Shown here: piece by piece, positions 8,216 through 18,142 of the stretch
How the letters are laid out: every line of letters starts with the position of its first letter
How positions within the stretch are numbered: the first letter of the stretch is position 1
Origin: Devosia aquimaris
GTDB taxonomy: Bacteria; Pseudomonadota; Alphaproteobacteria; Rhizobiales; Devosiaceae
Direction of reading: 5' to 3'
NCBI RefSeq assembly: GCF_020169335.1
Contig: NZ_JAIEZN010000001.1
Coordinates: 1,319,426-1,383,425, forward strand
Length of the DNA stretch: 64,000 bases
Notes under the pieces: model-generated
Told to the model about the DNA's origin: nothing
Seen by the model: only the letters and a program-made list of their open reading frames with translations
Database searches by the model: none
Translations under genes and position numbers: made by a program

Positions 8216-9541
8216 ATGGCTGTCGACTGGCTCTGTCGCGACTGCCTGACCTATGCCAGCACCGAGCCGGTGCCCATGCGCTGCCCGGCCTGCGGCTCGC
8301 CGCGGCTGCGTAGCCATGAGGAACTCTTTGCCCTCACCACCGCCCATGTCGATTGCGACGCCTTCTACGCCTCGGTCGAAAAGCGCGATGACCCGAGCCT
8401 GGCCGACAAGCCACTGATCATCGGCGGTGGCGTGCGCGGCGTCGTCTCCACCTGCTGCTACATCGCCCGCCAGTCCGGCGTGCGCTCGGCCATGCCCATG
8501 TTCAAGGCGCGCCAGCTTTGCCCGGACGCCGTGATCATCAAGCCGAACATGAGCAAATATGTCGGCGTCAGCAAGCAGATCCGCCAGCACATGGATGCGC
8601 TGACCCCGCTGGTCGAACCCATCTCGCTCGACGAGGCCTTCCTGGACCTCGCAGGCACCCAGTCGCTCCACAAGGCGCCGCCGGCGGTGGTGCTGGCCCG
8701 TTTCGCCCGCACCATCGCCACCGAGATCGGCGTCACCATCTCGGTGGGCCTGAGCCATAACAAATTCCTCGCCAAGGTTGCTTCCGATCTAGACAAGCCG
8801 CGCGGCTTCGCCGTCATCGGCAAGGCCGAAACCCTGTCGTTCCTGGCGCCACGCCCCATCAGCCTGATCTACGGCGTCGGCAAGGTGCTGGCCGAAACCC
8901 TGCGCAAGGATGGCCTGACCACCATCGGGCAATTGCAGGCTGAACCGCCGGAAACCCTGATTCGCCGTTATGGCGAAACCGGCGCCCGACTCGCTCGCCT
9001 GTGCCGTGGCGAGGACAGTCGCCGCATTTCCAGCGACGGCGAGATGAAGACGGTGTCGTCCGAAACCACCTTCAACACCGACATTGCCTCGCTCGAGGGT
9101 CTCTCCACCGAGCTGCTCAAGGTCAGCGAACGCCTGTCGGAACGGCTCAAGGCCAAGGGCATTGTTGGCGACACAGTGACGCTCAAGCTCAAGTCGGCCG
9201 GTTTCCGCTTGCGTACGCGGGCCAGGCACTTGATGATCCCCACACAGCTTGCCAATGTCATCTATGAGACTGGGCTGCAATTGCTCGAGCGCGAAGTGGA
9301 TGGCACGGCATTCCGGCTGATCGGAATCGGCGTTTCGGGAATCGACGCTGCTGACGGCAATGATCCGGCCGATCTGCTCGAGCCGATCGTGGCCCGCAAG
9401 GCCGCTGCCGAACGCGCCATGGATCGCGTTCGCACCCGCTTCGGCCGTGAAGCCGTGGTACGCGGCAAGCTCTACAAACACGCGCCGGCGCCGCAGCCGG
9501 CGACAAATGACGACGACCAGAACCAAGGCAAGACCAAATGA
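8216..9541 (+). CDS. dinB: DNA polymerase IV (Y family)
   Basis: A 441-residue translesion polymerase. The catalytic acidic residues are in [16 protein letters not shown] (D46) and SLDEAFLD (near residue 140); [11 protein letters not shown] marks the helix-hairpin-helix thumb, and the C-terminal half is the little-finger domain. An extra N-terminal segment holds a zinc-finger-like pattern (C7-x2-C10 and C23-x2-C26), seen in many DinB proteins of this order. The C-terminus is hydrophilic and lacks an obvious canonical beta-clamp motif. It overlaps ridA by four bases (ATGA). Confidence 0.95.
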   Translation: MAVDWLCRDCLTYASTEPVPMRCPACGSPRLRSHEELFALTTAHVDCDAFYASVEKRDDPSLADKPLIIGGGVRGVVSTCCYIARQSGVRSAMPMFKARQLCPDAVIIKPNMSKYVGVSKQIRQHMDALTPLVEPISLDEAFLDLAGTQSLHKAPPAVVLARFARTIATEIGVTISVGLSHNKFLAKVASDLDKPRGFAVIGKAETLSFLAPRPISLIYGVGKVLAETLRKDGLTTIGQLQAEPPETLIRRYGETGARLARLCRGEDSRRISSDGEMKTVSSETTFNTDIASLEGLSTELLKVSERLSERLKAKGIVGDTVTLKLKSAGFRLRTRARHLMIPTQLANVIYETGLQLLEREVDGTAFRLIGIGVSGIDAADGNDPADLLEPIVARKAAAERAMDRVRTRFGREAVVRGKLYKHAPAPQPATNDDDQNQGKTK

Positions 9542-9996
9542 CCAGCCCGATCGAAAAGCTCCGCGAATATGGCTACGAGCTCCCTGCGCCCAAGGCCCCC
9601 GTCGCCAGCTATGTGCCGGTCACCCGCACCGGCAATATCCTTTATGTCTCCGGCCAGATTTCGAGCAATGAGCACGGCGTCGTCACCGGCCTGCTCGGCG
9701 ACACCATGAATGTGGTTCAGGGCGGCAATGCCGCCGAACTGGCTGCGCTCAACGTGCTGTCACAGATCGTCCACATGGGTGGCGTACCGCTGGACGAGAT
9801 CAAGCGGATCCTCAAGGTCACGGTTCTGGTCGCCTCCACGCCCGAGTTCACCGAGCAGCATCTGGTGGCAAACGGCTGTTCCAACCTTCTGGTCGGTGTG
9901 CTGGGCGACAAGGGCAAGCATGCCCGCGCCGCCTTTGGCGTAGCGTCCCTGCCCTTCGGCGCTGCCGTCGAGATTGAGGCCGTGGTCGAGGTCTGA
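9538..9996 (+). CDS. RidA family protein
   Basis: The 152-residue protein belongs to the RidA/YjgF/UK114 superfamily, trimeric enamine/imine deaminases. Family segments include [18 protein letters not shown] and [20 protein letters not shown]. It has the longer form typical of the subgroup found beside GDPD and HIT genes in Hyphomicrobiales, and the arginine of [10 protein letters not shown] sits where archetypal RidA has its catalytic Arg. It is translationally coupled to dinB through a 4-base overlap, although the two activities are unrelated. Confidence 0.92.
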   Translation: MTSPIEKLREYGYELPAPKAPVASYVPVTRTGNILYVSGQISSNEHGVVTGLLGDTMNVVQGGNAAELAALNVLSQIVHMGGVPLDEIKRILKVTVLVASTPEFTEQHLVANGCSNLLVGVLGDKGKHARAAFGVASLPFGAAVEIEAVVEV

Positions 9997-10067
9997 CGTT
10001 ACAGCACCGTCACAGTTTGCTGGCAGGTCAGGCGCACAACCAGACGACAGCACGCCAGGACTGAACC

Positions 10068-10838
10068 ATGACTGACAGCAAGACTGAACCCATGTTCCCC
10101 CGCCCCATCGCCCATCGCGGCCTGCATGACCGTGCAGCGGGCATCATCGAGAACAGCGCGGCGGCCTTCGAGGCCGCCATCGCCGGCAACTTTGCCATCG
10201 AATGCGATGTGCAGCTGACCAGCGATGGCGTGCCGGTCATCTTCCATGATGACGACATGGTCCGCCTGCTCGGCCGCGAGGGCGCCGTCGCCGATACCAG
10301 CGCGGGCGACATCACCGCCACGCCCCTACTGGACAGCGCCGCAGGTGACTGTCCGCAGCGCTTCACCGATTTTCTCACCCAGATTGCCGGTCGCACCCTG
10401 CTGCAGATCGAGCTCAAGGGCCAGCGCGATGCCGCCGGCACGCAGCTTCTCGCTCGCGCGGTGGCCGAGGCGCTCAAGGCCTATGACGGCCCGGTCACCA
10501 TCGAATCGTTTGATCCCAACCTGTTGACCGCCATCCGCCAGTTCGGCTTCACCGGTCCGCGCGGCATCATCACCTATGCCTATGATCGCCCTGATTGGGA
10601 CAGCCAGCTCACCGAGCAGCAGCGCTATCGCCTGCGCCATCTGCTGCACTGGCACGAGACCCAGTTCGACTTCATCTCCTGCCACAGCCAGGCCCTCGAC
10701 CTACCCGCCATCGTCTTCTGGCGCGCGCTGGGCAAGCCCGTGACAGCCTGGACCATTCGCTCTGTCGATGAAGCCCGTGCCGCTCTGGGCGACGCCGACC
10801 AGATCGTGTTTGAAGGCTTTGATGTCGCGCAGATCTAG
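10068..10838 (+). CDS. Glycerophosphodiester phosphodiesterase family protein
   Basis: The 256-residue protein is a TIM-barrel GDPD enzyme that hydrolyses glycerophosphodiesters to glycerol-3-phosphate and an alcohol. The signature catalytic part is present: AHRGLHD (catalytic His, metal-binding), ENSAAAF, IECDVQLTSDG and VIFHDDD. No signal peptide is seen, so it is cytoplasmic. The ATG at 10068 is preceded by CAGGA; a second ATG eight codons later is possible. Its 3' end overlaps the start of the GH114-like gene by 17 bases. Confidence 0.9.
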   Translation: MTDSKTEPMFPRPIAHRGLHDRAAGIIENSAAAFEAAIAGNFAIECDVQLTSDGVPVIFHDDDMVRLLGREGAVADTSAGDITATPLLDSAAGDCPQRFTDFLTQIAGRTLLQIELKGQRDAAGTQLLARAVAEALKAYDGPVTIESFDPNLLTAIRQFGFTGPRGIITYAYDRPDWDSQLTEQQRYRLRHLLHWHETQFDFISCHSQALDLPAIVFWRALGKPVTAWTIRSVDEARAALGDADQIVFEGFDVAQI

Positions 10839-11619
10839 CGCCGGCATCCTGCTCGCGCCGCTGCTGGCCCTGCCGGTCCAGGCGGCCGAAGTGCGCCTCC
10901 CCCCGACCGGCGGGCAATATGATTCCCAGCTCGGCGGCGCCTATGCGCCGCCGCCGGGCACCACGATCGTCAGCCGGGACCGCGAAGCCACGCCTGCCGC
11001 CGGCCTCTATTCCATCTGCTACATCAACGCCTTCCAGACCCAGCCGCAGGATGCGGACTGGTGGGCGCAAAACCACCCAGAGCTTCTGCTGACCAGTGCC
11101 CAGGGCAATCTCGTCTTCGATCCGGGCTGGCCTGACGAGATGCTGCTGGACACCAGCACGGCCCACAAGCGCGCGGCGCTGCTCGACATTGTTGGCCCCT
11201 GGATCGACCAATGCGCTAAGGACGGCTTTCAAGCCATCGAGGCGGACAATCTCGACAGCTATTCGCGCTCGGATGGCGCCCTGAGCATGGCCGGCAACCT
11301 CGCCTTCGCCAAAGCCCTGGTGGAGCGCGCCCATGCCCTCGGCCTCGCCTTCAGCCAGAAGAACAGCGTCGAGCTGGGCACCAGAGGCCGCGACATCGGC
11401 ATAGACTTCGCCATTACCGAATCCTGCCAGCTGTTCGAGGAGTGCGACGACTATGCCGCCGTGTTTGGGCGCCATGTGCTCGATATCGAATATGCGGATA
11501 CGCCGCTGTCCGCCTTCACCGCGGCCTGCCAGCAATTCGGGTCCCAAATCTCCGTGATCCGGCGCGATCACAACCTTACAATACCGGGCAATGCAGCCTA
11601 TCTTTATCGAGTCTGCTGA
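10822..11619 (+). CDS. GH114-like (endo alpha-1,4-polygalactosaminidase family) secreted protein
   Basis: A 265-residue protein with an N-terminal signal peptide (ALPVQAAE region, cleavage after AQA or QAA) and a TIM barrel resembling the GH114 family. Marks are the early CYINAFQTQ strand, the DPGWPDEMLLD segment and IEADNLDSYS, where the family has a conserved acidic EPDN-type motif. GH114 enzymes cut galactosaminogalactan-like exopolysaccharides, so a role in exopolysaccharide turnover is an inference. The frame is open further upstream inside the GDPD gene, but the ATG at 10822 follows GAAGG and begins a proper signal peptide. The overlap suggests translational coupling. Confidence 0.75.
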   Translation: MSRRSSAGILLAPLLALPVQAAEVRLPPTGGQYDSQLGGAYAPPPGTTIVSRDREATPAAGLYSICYINAFQTQPQDADWWAQNHPELLLTSAQGNLVFDPGWPDEMLLDTSTAHKRAALLDIVGPWIDQCAKDGFQAIEADNLDSYSRSDGALSMAGNLAFAKALVERAHALGLAFSQKNSVELGTRGRDIGIDFAITESCQLFEECDDYAAVFGRHVLDIEYADTPLSAFTAACQQFGSQISVIRRDHNLTIPGNAAYLYRVC

Positions 11620-11636
11620 TTATCCCCGGATCCTTC

Positions 11637-12812
11637 GTGCCAGCCAACGCCCTGACGGCCACCATCCATCCGACCACGGCGTCCATCCCCGCCGCGGTCT
11701 GGAACAGCCTTGTGCCGTCGACCAGTGGCAAGACGGACAACCCCTTTCTCGACCACGCCTTTTTCCTGGCGTTGGAAGAATCCGGCTGCGCCACGGCCCG
11801 CACCGGCTGGCAGCCGCAGCACATCCTGCTCAACGACGCATCCGGCGCGCCGGTCGGGCTGATGCCGCTGTTCCTCAAGTCCCATTCCATGGGCGAATAT
11901 GTGTTCGACCATGGCTGGGCCGATGCGCTGGAGCGGGCGGGCGGGCACTATTATCCCAAGCTGCAGTGCTCAGTACCCTTTACTCCCGCCACCGCGCCCA
12001 AGCTGCTCGTGCCCTCGGGCGCCCCAGCCATCCGCGCCGCCCTGCTGGACGCCGCCCAACAGCTCGCCGAGCAGCGCGATGCGTCTTCGGTCCACGCCAC
12101 CTTCCTGCCCCAGGCCGAGGCTGACGAAATTGCCGGCGATGGCTGGCTCAAGCGCGTCGATACCCAGTTCCACTGGCACAATGACGGCTATGCCAGCTTT
12201 GAGGACTTTCTCGAATCGCTCGCCTCGCGCAAGCGCAAGACCATCCGCCGCGAGCGCCGCGATGCTTTGATCGACGGCCTGACGGTTAAATGGCTGACCG
12301 GCTCGGATCTGCGCGAACACCATTGGGACGCCTTCTACGCCTTCTATGAAGATACCGGCGCCCGCAAATGGGGCCGCCCCTATCTCAACCGCGAATTCTT
12401 CTCGCGTCTCAACCAGTCCATGGCCGACCGCATCGTCCTCATGCTGGCCTATGACGGGGACGAGGCCATTGCCGGCGCCATCAACTTCCTTGGCCACGAT
12501 CGCATCTTCGGCCGCAACTGGGGCTGCACCCGCGACGTGCCGTTCCTGCATTTCGAGCTCTGCTATTATCAGGCCATCGACTACGCCATCGCCCACAAGC
12601 TGGCGGTCGTCGAGGCGGGCGCCCAGGGCGAGCACAAGCTGGCTCGCGGCTATGCCCCTGCCACCACATACTCCGCCCACTGGATTGCCCATCCGGGCCT
12701 GCGCCACGCCGTCGCCGACTATCTCGAGCAGGAGCGTCGCGCCGTTGAGCGCAACCAGGAAATGCTCGACCAGTTCACCCCCTTCCGCAAGGGCGAACGG
12801 CTCGACCGATAA
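11637..12812 (+). CDS. DUF482/GNAT-fold acyltransferase-like protein
   Basis: This 391-residue protein matches the DUF482 family, a FemAB/GNAT-related group of unknown acceptor. Conserved-looking segments are NPFLDHAFFLALEESG, FDHGWADALERAGGHYYPK and VEAGAQGEHKLARGY. The frame is open to 11442 inside the GH114-like gene, but that stretch does not look like protein; the GTG at 11637 gives the usual N-terminus (TATIHPTTASIPAAVW) and lies 17 bases after the previous stop. There is no ATG near the start. GDPD and HIT genes nearby are its usual neighbours. Confidence 0.8.
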   Translation: MPANALTATIHPTTASIPAAVWNSLVPSTSGKTDNPFLDHAFFLALEESGCATARTGWQPQHILLNDASGAPVGLMPLFLKSHSMGEYVFDHGWADALERAGGHYYPKLQCSVPFTPATAPKLLVPSGAPAIRAALLDAAQQLAEQRDASSVHATFLPQAEADEIAGDGWLKRVDTQFHWHNDGYASFEDFLESLASRKRKTIRRERRDALIDGLTVKWLTGSDLREHHWDAFYAFYEDTGARKWGRPYLNREFFSRLNQSMADRIVLMLAYDGDEAIAGAINFLGHDRIFGRNWGCTRDVPFLHFELCYYQAIDYAIAHKLAVVEAGAQGEHKLARGYAPATTYSAHWIAHPGLRHAVADYLEQERRAVERNQEMLDQFTPFRKGERLDR

Positions 12813-12864
12813 TCCCCCTGCGACGCCGCCTGCCCTTTCCCCTGCGCCCATTCCCCTCTATTGA

Positions 12865-13995
12865 ATGACCATGATCTGGGACATTGTCGTTTTCGCGCTG
12901 CAGGCTGGTCTGGTTTTCGTGGTCTCCACGGCACTGTTTGACGCCCTGCACTGGACCCTCCATCGCTGGGAGCGTTCGACCAATCCGCTGTTGCGCCGCT
13001 TTTCGGCCTGGCACTGGGTGCATCACAAGTTCCTCGGCCTCGATATGCAGGTCAACCCGGCCTATGCCCGGGCCAATATCTGGTTCCATATCCTGCCGGA
13101 ATATCTCACCTCCTTGGCCGGCACGCTGATCTTCCTCCTCGTCTTCCCCTGGCCGCCCATCGCGCTTGTGGTGGCAGTGCGCACCGTGATGCTGGTGATG
13201 ACGCTGCGCGAGGAAGGCCTGGACTACAACCACATGTCCATGGACCGCGTCGGCGGCCAGCAGGGGCGGCTATGGGTGGACAACAACTACCACGCCATGC
13301 ACCACCTCTATCCGCACAACTTCTTCTCCTCCTTCACCAATGTCTTTGACCTGGTGATGGGCACGGGCTGCCAGATCGCCGGGCGGCGCTTCCTTGTCAC
13401 CGGTGCCAGCGGCGCCTTCGGTTCGGCCATGGTCAAGCGGCTGGAAAAGCTCGGCGGCAGTGTCGAGACCGCCAAGTCGGGTGTCGACTATGCCCCCGGC
13501 GACTATGATCGCATGGACGAAAAACTTGCGCGCGCCGATGTGCTGATCCTGTCCCATGGCGCCATCAAGGACGATTGCTGGAACGCCAACTACGTCACCG
13601 CCCGCGATCTCACCGAACGCTTCATCGAGATCGGTAGCACCCGCCTGTCGCCGCCAGAGGTCTGGGGCCTGGGCTCGGAGGTCGAGTTCCACGGCGACAT
13701 GGGCCTTGATTGGCTCAAGGATTACGCCAGCTCCAAGCGCGCCTTCGCTGCCCGTGCGCGCGACTATTACCGCTCCAATGCCCTGATCTACCGGCACATC
13801 GTGCCATCGTCCTTCCAGTCGGCCATGGGCCCGGGCAAGATGAGCGCCGAGACCGCGGTCAGCATTGCGCTTTTCTTCATCAAGCGTGACTTCCGCTACG
13901 TGCCGGTGACGCTCACCGGCCTGGCCGTGCTCAACTATTTCCGCTTTCGTTTCTTCCAGAAGGAGCAGCCGGACCTTACCCAGCCGGCGGAGTGA
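12865..13995 (+). CDS. Fusion of fatty acid hydroxylase/sterol desaturase domain and SDR-like domain
   Basis: The 376-residue protein has two parts. Residues 1 to about 168 form a membrane di-iron hydroxylase domain with hydrophobic segments and the histidine clusters H29-x3-H33, H50-x2-HH54, H123 and H143-x2-HH147. Residues about 172-360 form a Rossmann domain with LVTGASGAFG (T179-G186) and a YASSK sequence (Y287, K291), the SDR dinucleotide and catalytic motifs. Related fusions are annotated as bifunctional sterol desaturase/short-chain dehydrogenase. A hydroxylation followed by oxidation of a lipid or carotenoid is plausible; the substrate is unknown. The HIT gene starts 3 bases after the stop. 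Confidence 0.8.
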   Translation: MTMIWDIVVFALQAGLVFVVSTALFDALHWTLHRWERSTNPLLRRFSAWHWVHHKFLGLDMQVNPAYARANIWFHILPEYLTSLAGTLIFLLVFPWPPIALVVAVRTVMLVMTLREEGLDYNHMSMDRVGGQQGRLWVDNNYHAMHHLYPHNFFSSFTNVFDLVMGTGCQIAGRRFLVTGASGAFGSAMVKRLEKLGGSVETAKSGVDYAPGDYDRMDEKLARADVLILSHGAIKDDCWNANYVTARDLTERFIEIGSTRLSPPEVWGLGSEVEFHGDMGLDWLKDYASSKRAFAARARDYYRSNALIYRHIVPSSFQSAMGPGKMSAETAVSIALFFIKRDFRYVPVTLTGLAVLNYFRFRFFQKEQPDLTQPAE

Positions 13996-13998
13996 CCC

Positions 13999-14415
13999 AT
14001 GAGCTATGATTCCAGCAATATCTTCGCCCGCATTCTGCGCGGGGAAATCCCGGCGCACCGTGTCTATGAGGACGAAACCGCGCTGGTGATGATGGATATC
14101 TTCCCGCAGTCGCGCGGCCACACCCTGGTCATTCCCAAGGCACCCTCGCGCAATCTGCTCGATGCCGATCCGGCGGCCCTGTCAGCCGTCATGCCGCTGG
14201 TGCAGCGCATCGCCAATGCCCTCAAGGCTGCCACTGGTGCCGATGGCATTCGCCTGGCCCAGTTCAACGAAGCCCCGGCCGGGCAGACGGTGTTCCATCT
14301 GCATTTTCACCTGATCCCGGTCTATGAAGGCATGGCCCTGGCCCCGCACGCCGGCGGCAAGGCCGATGATGCCGAACTGGCCGAACTGGCCAAGGCGATC
14401 GCCGCGGCGCTCTAG
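13999..14415 (+). CDS. HIT family protein
   Basis: The 138-residue protein carries the histidine triad HLHFHLIP (H-x-H-x-H) near residue 100 and the N-terminal NIFARILRGEIPAHRVYED typical of the HinT/Fhit-like branch. HIT proteins hydrolyse or transfer nucleotides, for example adenosine phosphoramidates; the cytoplasmic substrate here is not known. It is the last gene of the plus-strand run and converges with lolD. Confidence 0.93.
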   Translation: MSYDSSNIFARILRGEIPAHRVYEDETALVMMDIFPQSRGHTLVIPKAPSRNLLDADPAALSAVMPLVQRIANALKAATGADGIRLAQFNEAPAGQTVFHLHFHLIPVYEGMALAPHAGGKADDAELAELAKAIAAAL

Positions 14416-14430
14416 CGCCGCCGCACACGC

Positions 14431-15117
14431 CTAGAGTGTGTGATCCACCACCAGCCCGCCCTTGAGCGTGACGATGCGGTCGGCGCGCCGCGCCAGGTCA
14501 TGGTTATGCGTGGCGATCAGCGCTGCCGCACCCTCATTGCGAATGAGATTGGCCAGTGCGCCGAACACGATCTCGCTGGTTTCCGGGTCCAGATTGCCCG
14601 TCGGCTCGTCGGCCAGGATCACCTTGGGATGATTGGCCGCAGCGCGGGCAATGGCCACGCGCTGCTGCTCGCCGCCTGAGAGCTCCGCCGGACGATGGCT
14701 GGCCCTCGGGCCCACACCCAGCAGGTCCAGCAGCTCCATGGAGCGCTTGTTGGCTGCCGCCGGCGCCACGCCGGCAATCAGCTGCGGCATGGTGACGTTC
14801 TCCAGCGCCGTGAATTCTGGGAGCAGGTGGTGGAACTGATAGACATAGCCCACCGTCGAGCGCCGCAGCTGCGTGCGTCCGCGGTCGCCCAGCTGGCTGG
14901 TCTTGTGCCCCACGATCTCCACTTCGCCCGATTGCGGGCTTTCCAGCAGCCCCGACAGGTGCAGCAGCGTGGACTTGCCGGCGCCCGAGGGTGCCACCAG
15001 GGCCACCAGCTCACCGCTGTGCACGGTCAGGTTCGCCGCCTCGAGCACGCGCACGATCTTGTCGCCCTGCCCGTAGTGCCGGTGGACGTCGGTGAGGATG
15101 AGATGCGGCTTACTCAT
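14431..15117 (-). CDS. lolD: Lipoprotein-releasing ABC transporter ATP-binding protein LolD
   Basis: The 228-residue ATPase has Walker [10 protein letters not shown] (Ala in place of the first Gly, as in many LolD proteins), signature [14 protein letters not shown], Walker [13 protein letters not shown] and the H-loop THNHD. With LolC it powers release of lipoproteins from the inner membrane to the carrier LolA. The frame is open eight codons further upstream, but the ATG at 15117 gives the usual N-terminus and overlaps the end of lolC by eight bases. It belongs to the proS-lolC-lolD unit. Confidence 0.95.
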   Translation of the reverse strand: MSKPHLILTDVHRHYGQGDKIVRVLEAANLTVHSGELVALVAPSGAGKSTLLHLSGLLESPQSGEVEIVGHKTSQLGDRGRTQLRRSTVGYVYQFHHLLPEFTALENVTMPQLIAGVAPAAANKRSMELLDLLGVGPRASHRPAELSGGEQQRVAIARAAANHPKVILADEPTGNLDPETSEIVFGALANLIRNEGAAALIATHNHDLARRADRIVTLKGGLVVDHTL

Positions 15118-16471
15118 AACGCAGGGCCTCGACCGGATCATATTGCGCGGCGCGCCAGGCCGGATAAAGCGTCGCGAGGAAGCTCAGCCCCAGCGCCAGG
15201 CAGATCACCACGCCCACTTCCACCGGATCGGTCTTGGACGGCAGCGAGGAGAGGTAGAACACTTCTGGCGGGAAGATCGCCACGCCCAGCGTATTGGACA
15301 GGAAAGCCCGCAGCGGCTCGGCATTGGCCGCCACGATCAGCCCCAGCACCACGCCCGAAATGGTGCCGATCACGCCTATGGTCGTGCCGGTGATCGAGAA
15401 GATGCGCATGATTGCCCCGCGCGTCGCCCCCATGGTGCGCAGCACGGCAATGTCGCTGCTCTTGTCCTTCACCAGCATGATGAGGCTGGAAATGATGTTG
15501 AATGCGGCGACAAGGATGATCATCGAGAGAATGGTGAACATCACCACCCGCTCCACCTGCAGCGCCGAGAAGAACGTCTCGTTGCGCTGCTGCCAGTCGG
15601 TCAGCACCAGCGGCCGCGTTGCCGGGTCAGCCTGCAGCTTGAGGCGCATATTGGCCACGTCATCGGGGTCCTTGATGAAGATTTCCGCCGCCGAAACCTT
15701 GCCCACGCGCTGATAGGCGGCGTCGATCTCTTCGTCGCTCGCCAGCGGGTCCAGCGGCCCCATGCCCGGCTTGAGCACCTCGTCCACCAGCTTGAAATAG
15801 TCCTGCGCCGGCTCGAGCGGCATGTACATGAAGAAGCTGTCGAACTCGACCATGCCCAGGTCGAAGATCACATTGACGGGGAAGGACTTGATCTGCGGCG
15901 TGGTGCCAAACGGCGTCATCGCCCCGTCCGGGTTGATGATGGTCACTTGGTCGCCCAGCGACACGCCCAGCGTCTGCGCCAAGCGATAGCCGATGGCCAC
16001 GCCCTTGCTGGTATCCCAATTGTCCCACCCGCCCTGCTTGGCCCCGCCATGCAGCAGCTTGAGCTTCTTGATATTCTCTTCGTCCATGCCGCGCACGGTG
16101 ACGCCCGTCGAGCTGCCATTGCCGGACGCCAGCACCTGGCCCTCGACGAAATAGACGGCGAAATCCACGCCATCCACCTTCTGCAGCGAGGCAATGGTTT
16201 CCTTGTAGTCGGTGAATTCCCGCTCGATTGGGTAGGCCGTGAAATGCCCGTTCAGCCCCAGGATCTTGGTCAGCAGTTCGGCCCGAAATCCGTTCATCAC
16301 CGACATCACCACGATCAGCGTCGCAACGCCAATCGCCACGCCCACCATGGTCAGGCTTGCGATCACCGAAATGAACGCCTCCTTGCGCCGGGCGCGCAGA
16401 TAGCGGCCCGCCACGATCCATTCAAAGCGCGAGAAGGCGCGCGTGCCCTTGTTCAGTGCAGGCGTCGCCAT
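15110..16471 (-). CDS. lolC: Lipoprotein-releasing ABC transporter permease LolC/LolE
   Basis: The 453-residue inner-membrane protein has the LolC/E layout: an N-terminal membrane segment (about residues 25-48), a large periplasmic MacB-like domain, then three membrane segments and an ending [15 protein letters not shown]. Alphaproteobacteria usually have one such permease acting as a homodimer, so it could equally be called LolE. A TTG three codons upstream overlaps the proS stop, but the ATG at 16471 is preferred. Gene order proS-lolC-lolD is conserved in the order. Confidence 0.94.
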   Translation of the reverse strand: MATPALNKGTRAFSRFEWIVAGRYLRARRKEAFISVIASLTMVGVAIGVATLIVVMSVMNGFRAELLTKILGLNGHFTAYPIEREFTDYKETIASLQKVDGVDFAVYFVEGQVLASGNGSSTGVTVRGMDEENIKKLKLLHGGAKQGGWDNWDTSKGVAIGYRLAQTLGVSLGDQVTIINPDGAMTPFGTTPQIKSFPVNVIFDLGMVEFDSFFMYMPLEPAQDYFKLVDEVLKPGMGPLDPLASDEEIDAAYQRVGKVSAAEIFIKDPDDVANMRLKLQADPATRPLVLTDWQQRNETFFSALQVERVVMFTILSMIILVAAFNIISSLIMLVKDKSSDIAVLRTMGATRGAIMRIFSITGTTIGVIGTISGVVLGLIVAANAEPLRAFLSNTLGVAIFPPEVFYLSSLPSKTDPVEVGVVICLALGLSFLATLYPAWRAAQYDPVEALRYE

Positions 16472-16476
16472 CTCGG

Positions 16477-17826
16477 TCAAATATCGGTCTTTCTCTGCGG
16501 TTCGATCAGGCTCTTGAGGCGGGCCACGGCGGCAGCGATCGGCAGCGTTTCACGCTCACCGGTCTTGCGGTGCTTGATCTCGGCTTCGCCCGATTTCAGG
16601 CCGCGCGGTCCCAGGATGATCTGATAGGGAATGCCGATCAGGTCCGCCGTGGTGAACTTGGCGCCAGCGCCCTGGTCGCGGTCGTCATAGAGCATGTCGA
16701 TTCCGGCCGCGGTGAGCTCGGCATAGAGCGCATCGCAGGCAGCGTCGCATTCGGCATCGCCGGCCTTGAGATTGATCAGCACGGCCTCGAACGGCGCCAC
16801 CGACACCGGCCAGACAATGCCGGCCTCGTCGTGGAACGCTTCGATCAGTGCGGGCACCAGCCGGGTCGGCCCGATGCCATACGATCCCATGTGCACGGTG
16901 ATTTCCTTGCCATCCGGTCCGGTGACCGTCGCTTTCATGGGCTCGGAATACTTGGTCCCGAAGTAGAAAATATGGCCGACTTCGATGCCGCGCGCCGAAA
17001 CGCGATTTTCTTCCGGCACGCTGGCCTCGAACTCGGCCATGTCGACCATTTCCTCGGTCGCGGCATAGAGCGAGGTCCAGTCCTCGAAGATCGGCTTGAG
17101 GTCGCCACGGAAATCGGTGTCGGGCCCGGGAATGGGCTTGTCGAGCAGGCGCTTGTCGCAGAACACGGCGCTTTCGCCGGTGTCGGCCAGCACGATCCAT
17201 TCATGGCTGAGGTCACCGCCGATGGGGCCGGTGTCGGCACGCATCGGAATCGCGGTCAGCCCCATGCGCGCATAGGTGCGCATGTAGGCCACGAACATCC
17301 GCTCGTAAGCCTTGACGGCGTCTTCCTTGTCCAGGTCGAACGAATAAGCATCCTTCATCAGGAATTCGCGGCTGCGCATGGTGCCGAAGCGCGGGCGCAC
17401 CTCGTCACGGAACTTCCACTGGATGTGGTACAGGTTCAGCGGCAGGTCCTTGTAGGATTTCACATAGGTGCGGAAGATGTCGGTGATCATCTCCTCATTG
17501 GTCGGGCCATAGAGGAATTCGCGCTCGTGCCGGTCCTCGATGCGCAGCATTTCCTTGCCATAGGCATCGTAGCGCCCGCTTTCGCGCCACAGGTCGGCCG
17601 ACTGGATGGTGGGCATCAGCAATTGCACCGCGCCGGAGCGATTCTGCTCCTCTTCGATGATCTTCTGCACCTTCATCAGCACTTTGTAGCCCAGCGGCAG
17701 CCAGGTGTAGAGGCCGGACGCCTGCTGGCGCACCATGCCCGCCCGCAGCATCAGGCGATGCGAGACGATTTCGGCGTCCTTGGGAACGTCGCGCAGCACC
17801 GGCAAAAAATAGCGAGACAGGCGCAT
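16477..17826 (-). CDS. proS: Prolyl-tRNA synthetase (short alphaproteobacterial form)
   Basis: The 449-residue class II synthetase charges tRNA-Pro. Motif 2 is in the [21 protein letters not shown] region, motif 3 in [11 protein letters not shown], and the anticodon-binding domain occupies about the last 95 residues. It lacks the roughly 180-residue editing insertion found in the E. coli enzyme, as expected for the alphaproteobacterial type. The frame is open 17 codons upstream, but the ATG at 17826 starts the conserved [13 protein letters not shown] and follows CTGGAG. lolC begins 5 bases after its stop. Confidence 0.96.
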   Translation of the reverse strand: MRLSRYFLPVLRDVPKDAEIVSHRLMLRAGMVRQQASGLYTWLPLGYKVLMKVQKIIEEEQNRSGAVQLLMPTIQSADLWRESGRYDAYGKEMLRIEDRHEREFLYGPTNEEMITDIFRTYVKSYKDLPLNLYHIQWKFRDEVRPRFGTMRSREFLMKDAYSFDLDKEDAVKAYERMFVAYMRTYARMGLTAIPMRADTGPIGGDLSHEWIVLADTGESAVFCDKRLLDKPIPGPDTDFRGDLKPIFEDWTSLYAATEEMVDMAEFEASVPEENRVSARGIEVGHIFYFGTKYSEPMKATVTGPDGKEITVHMGSYGIGPTRLVPALIEAFHDEAGIVWPVSVAPFEAVLINLKAGDAECDAACDALYAELTAAGIDMLYDDRDQGAGAKFTTADLIGIPYQIILGPRGLKSGEAEIKHRKTGERETLPIAAAVARLKSLIEPQRKTDI

Positions 17827-17925
17827 GTGAACTCCAGAATGACCGTCGACTCGTGACTTTTCTTGATGCCCACTCAAATCCTACTCGTCCATCCGATGCA
17901 AGCATGGAAGGCATGCAGAATCTGC

Positions 17926-17954
17926 GTGACAGCCCGTGTTTGAGTTGTTAGTGT
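17926..17954 (+). promoter_or_regulatory. Candidate promoter of an intergenic small RNA
   Basis: GTGACA (17926-17931) and TAGTGT (17949-17954) are 17 bases apart. The predicted transcript would start near 17961 and end at the terminator at 18076-18102. Confidence 0.45.
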
Positions 17955-17960
17955 CACGAC

Positions 17961-18102
17961 CAATCAAGCACAGGCGGTCACAATCCGCCGGACGTCGACA
18001 ACGTCAAGGGAGGAGCGTTGGCCGCCGCTTTCAATAGCGTGCCTAAGACCAGCGTATTGTCGATCAAACTTATGGAGCGGGGCCTTGTGCCCCGCTTTTT
18101 TT
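17961..18102 (+). ncRNA. Candidate structured small RNA between proS and the YjbR gene
   Basis: This part of the 316-base gap 17827-18142 has a promoter-like pair upstream, two short hairpins (GGCGG-TCACAAT-CCGCC at 17973-17989; GACGT-CGACA-ACGTC at 17991-18005), a purine-rich single-stranded GGGAGGAG (18008-18015) and a strong terminator at the end, about 142 bases in all. I recognise no known RNA family. Alternatively GGGAGGAG is a ribosome-binding site for a TTG start at 18018 and the element is a short leader peptide running into the terminator. Confidence 0.45.
18076..18102 (+). terminator. Intrinsic terminator upstream of the YjbR gene
   Basis: An AGCGGGGC / GCCCCGCT stem (8 bp, 5-base loop) is followed by an uninterrupted run of seven T. 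No annotated plus-strand gene lies before it, which is why a small RNA is suspected. Confidence 0.88.
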
Positions 18103-18142
18103 ATGCAGTTGCAGCAGTTTGTCGGGTTTCGGAGGCATTTTC

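Noticed and set aside
11442..11636. N-terminal extension of the DUF482 gene
   Set aside because: It lies within the GH114-like gene and reads as Arg/Cys-rich sequence; the family N-terminus begins at the GTG at 11637.
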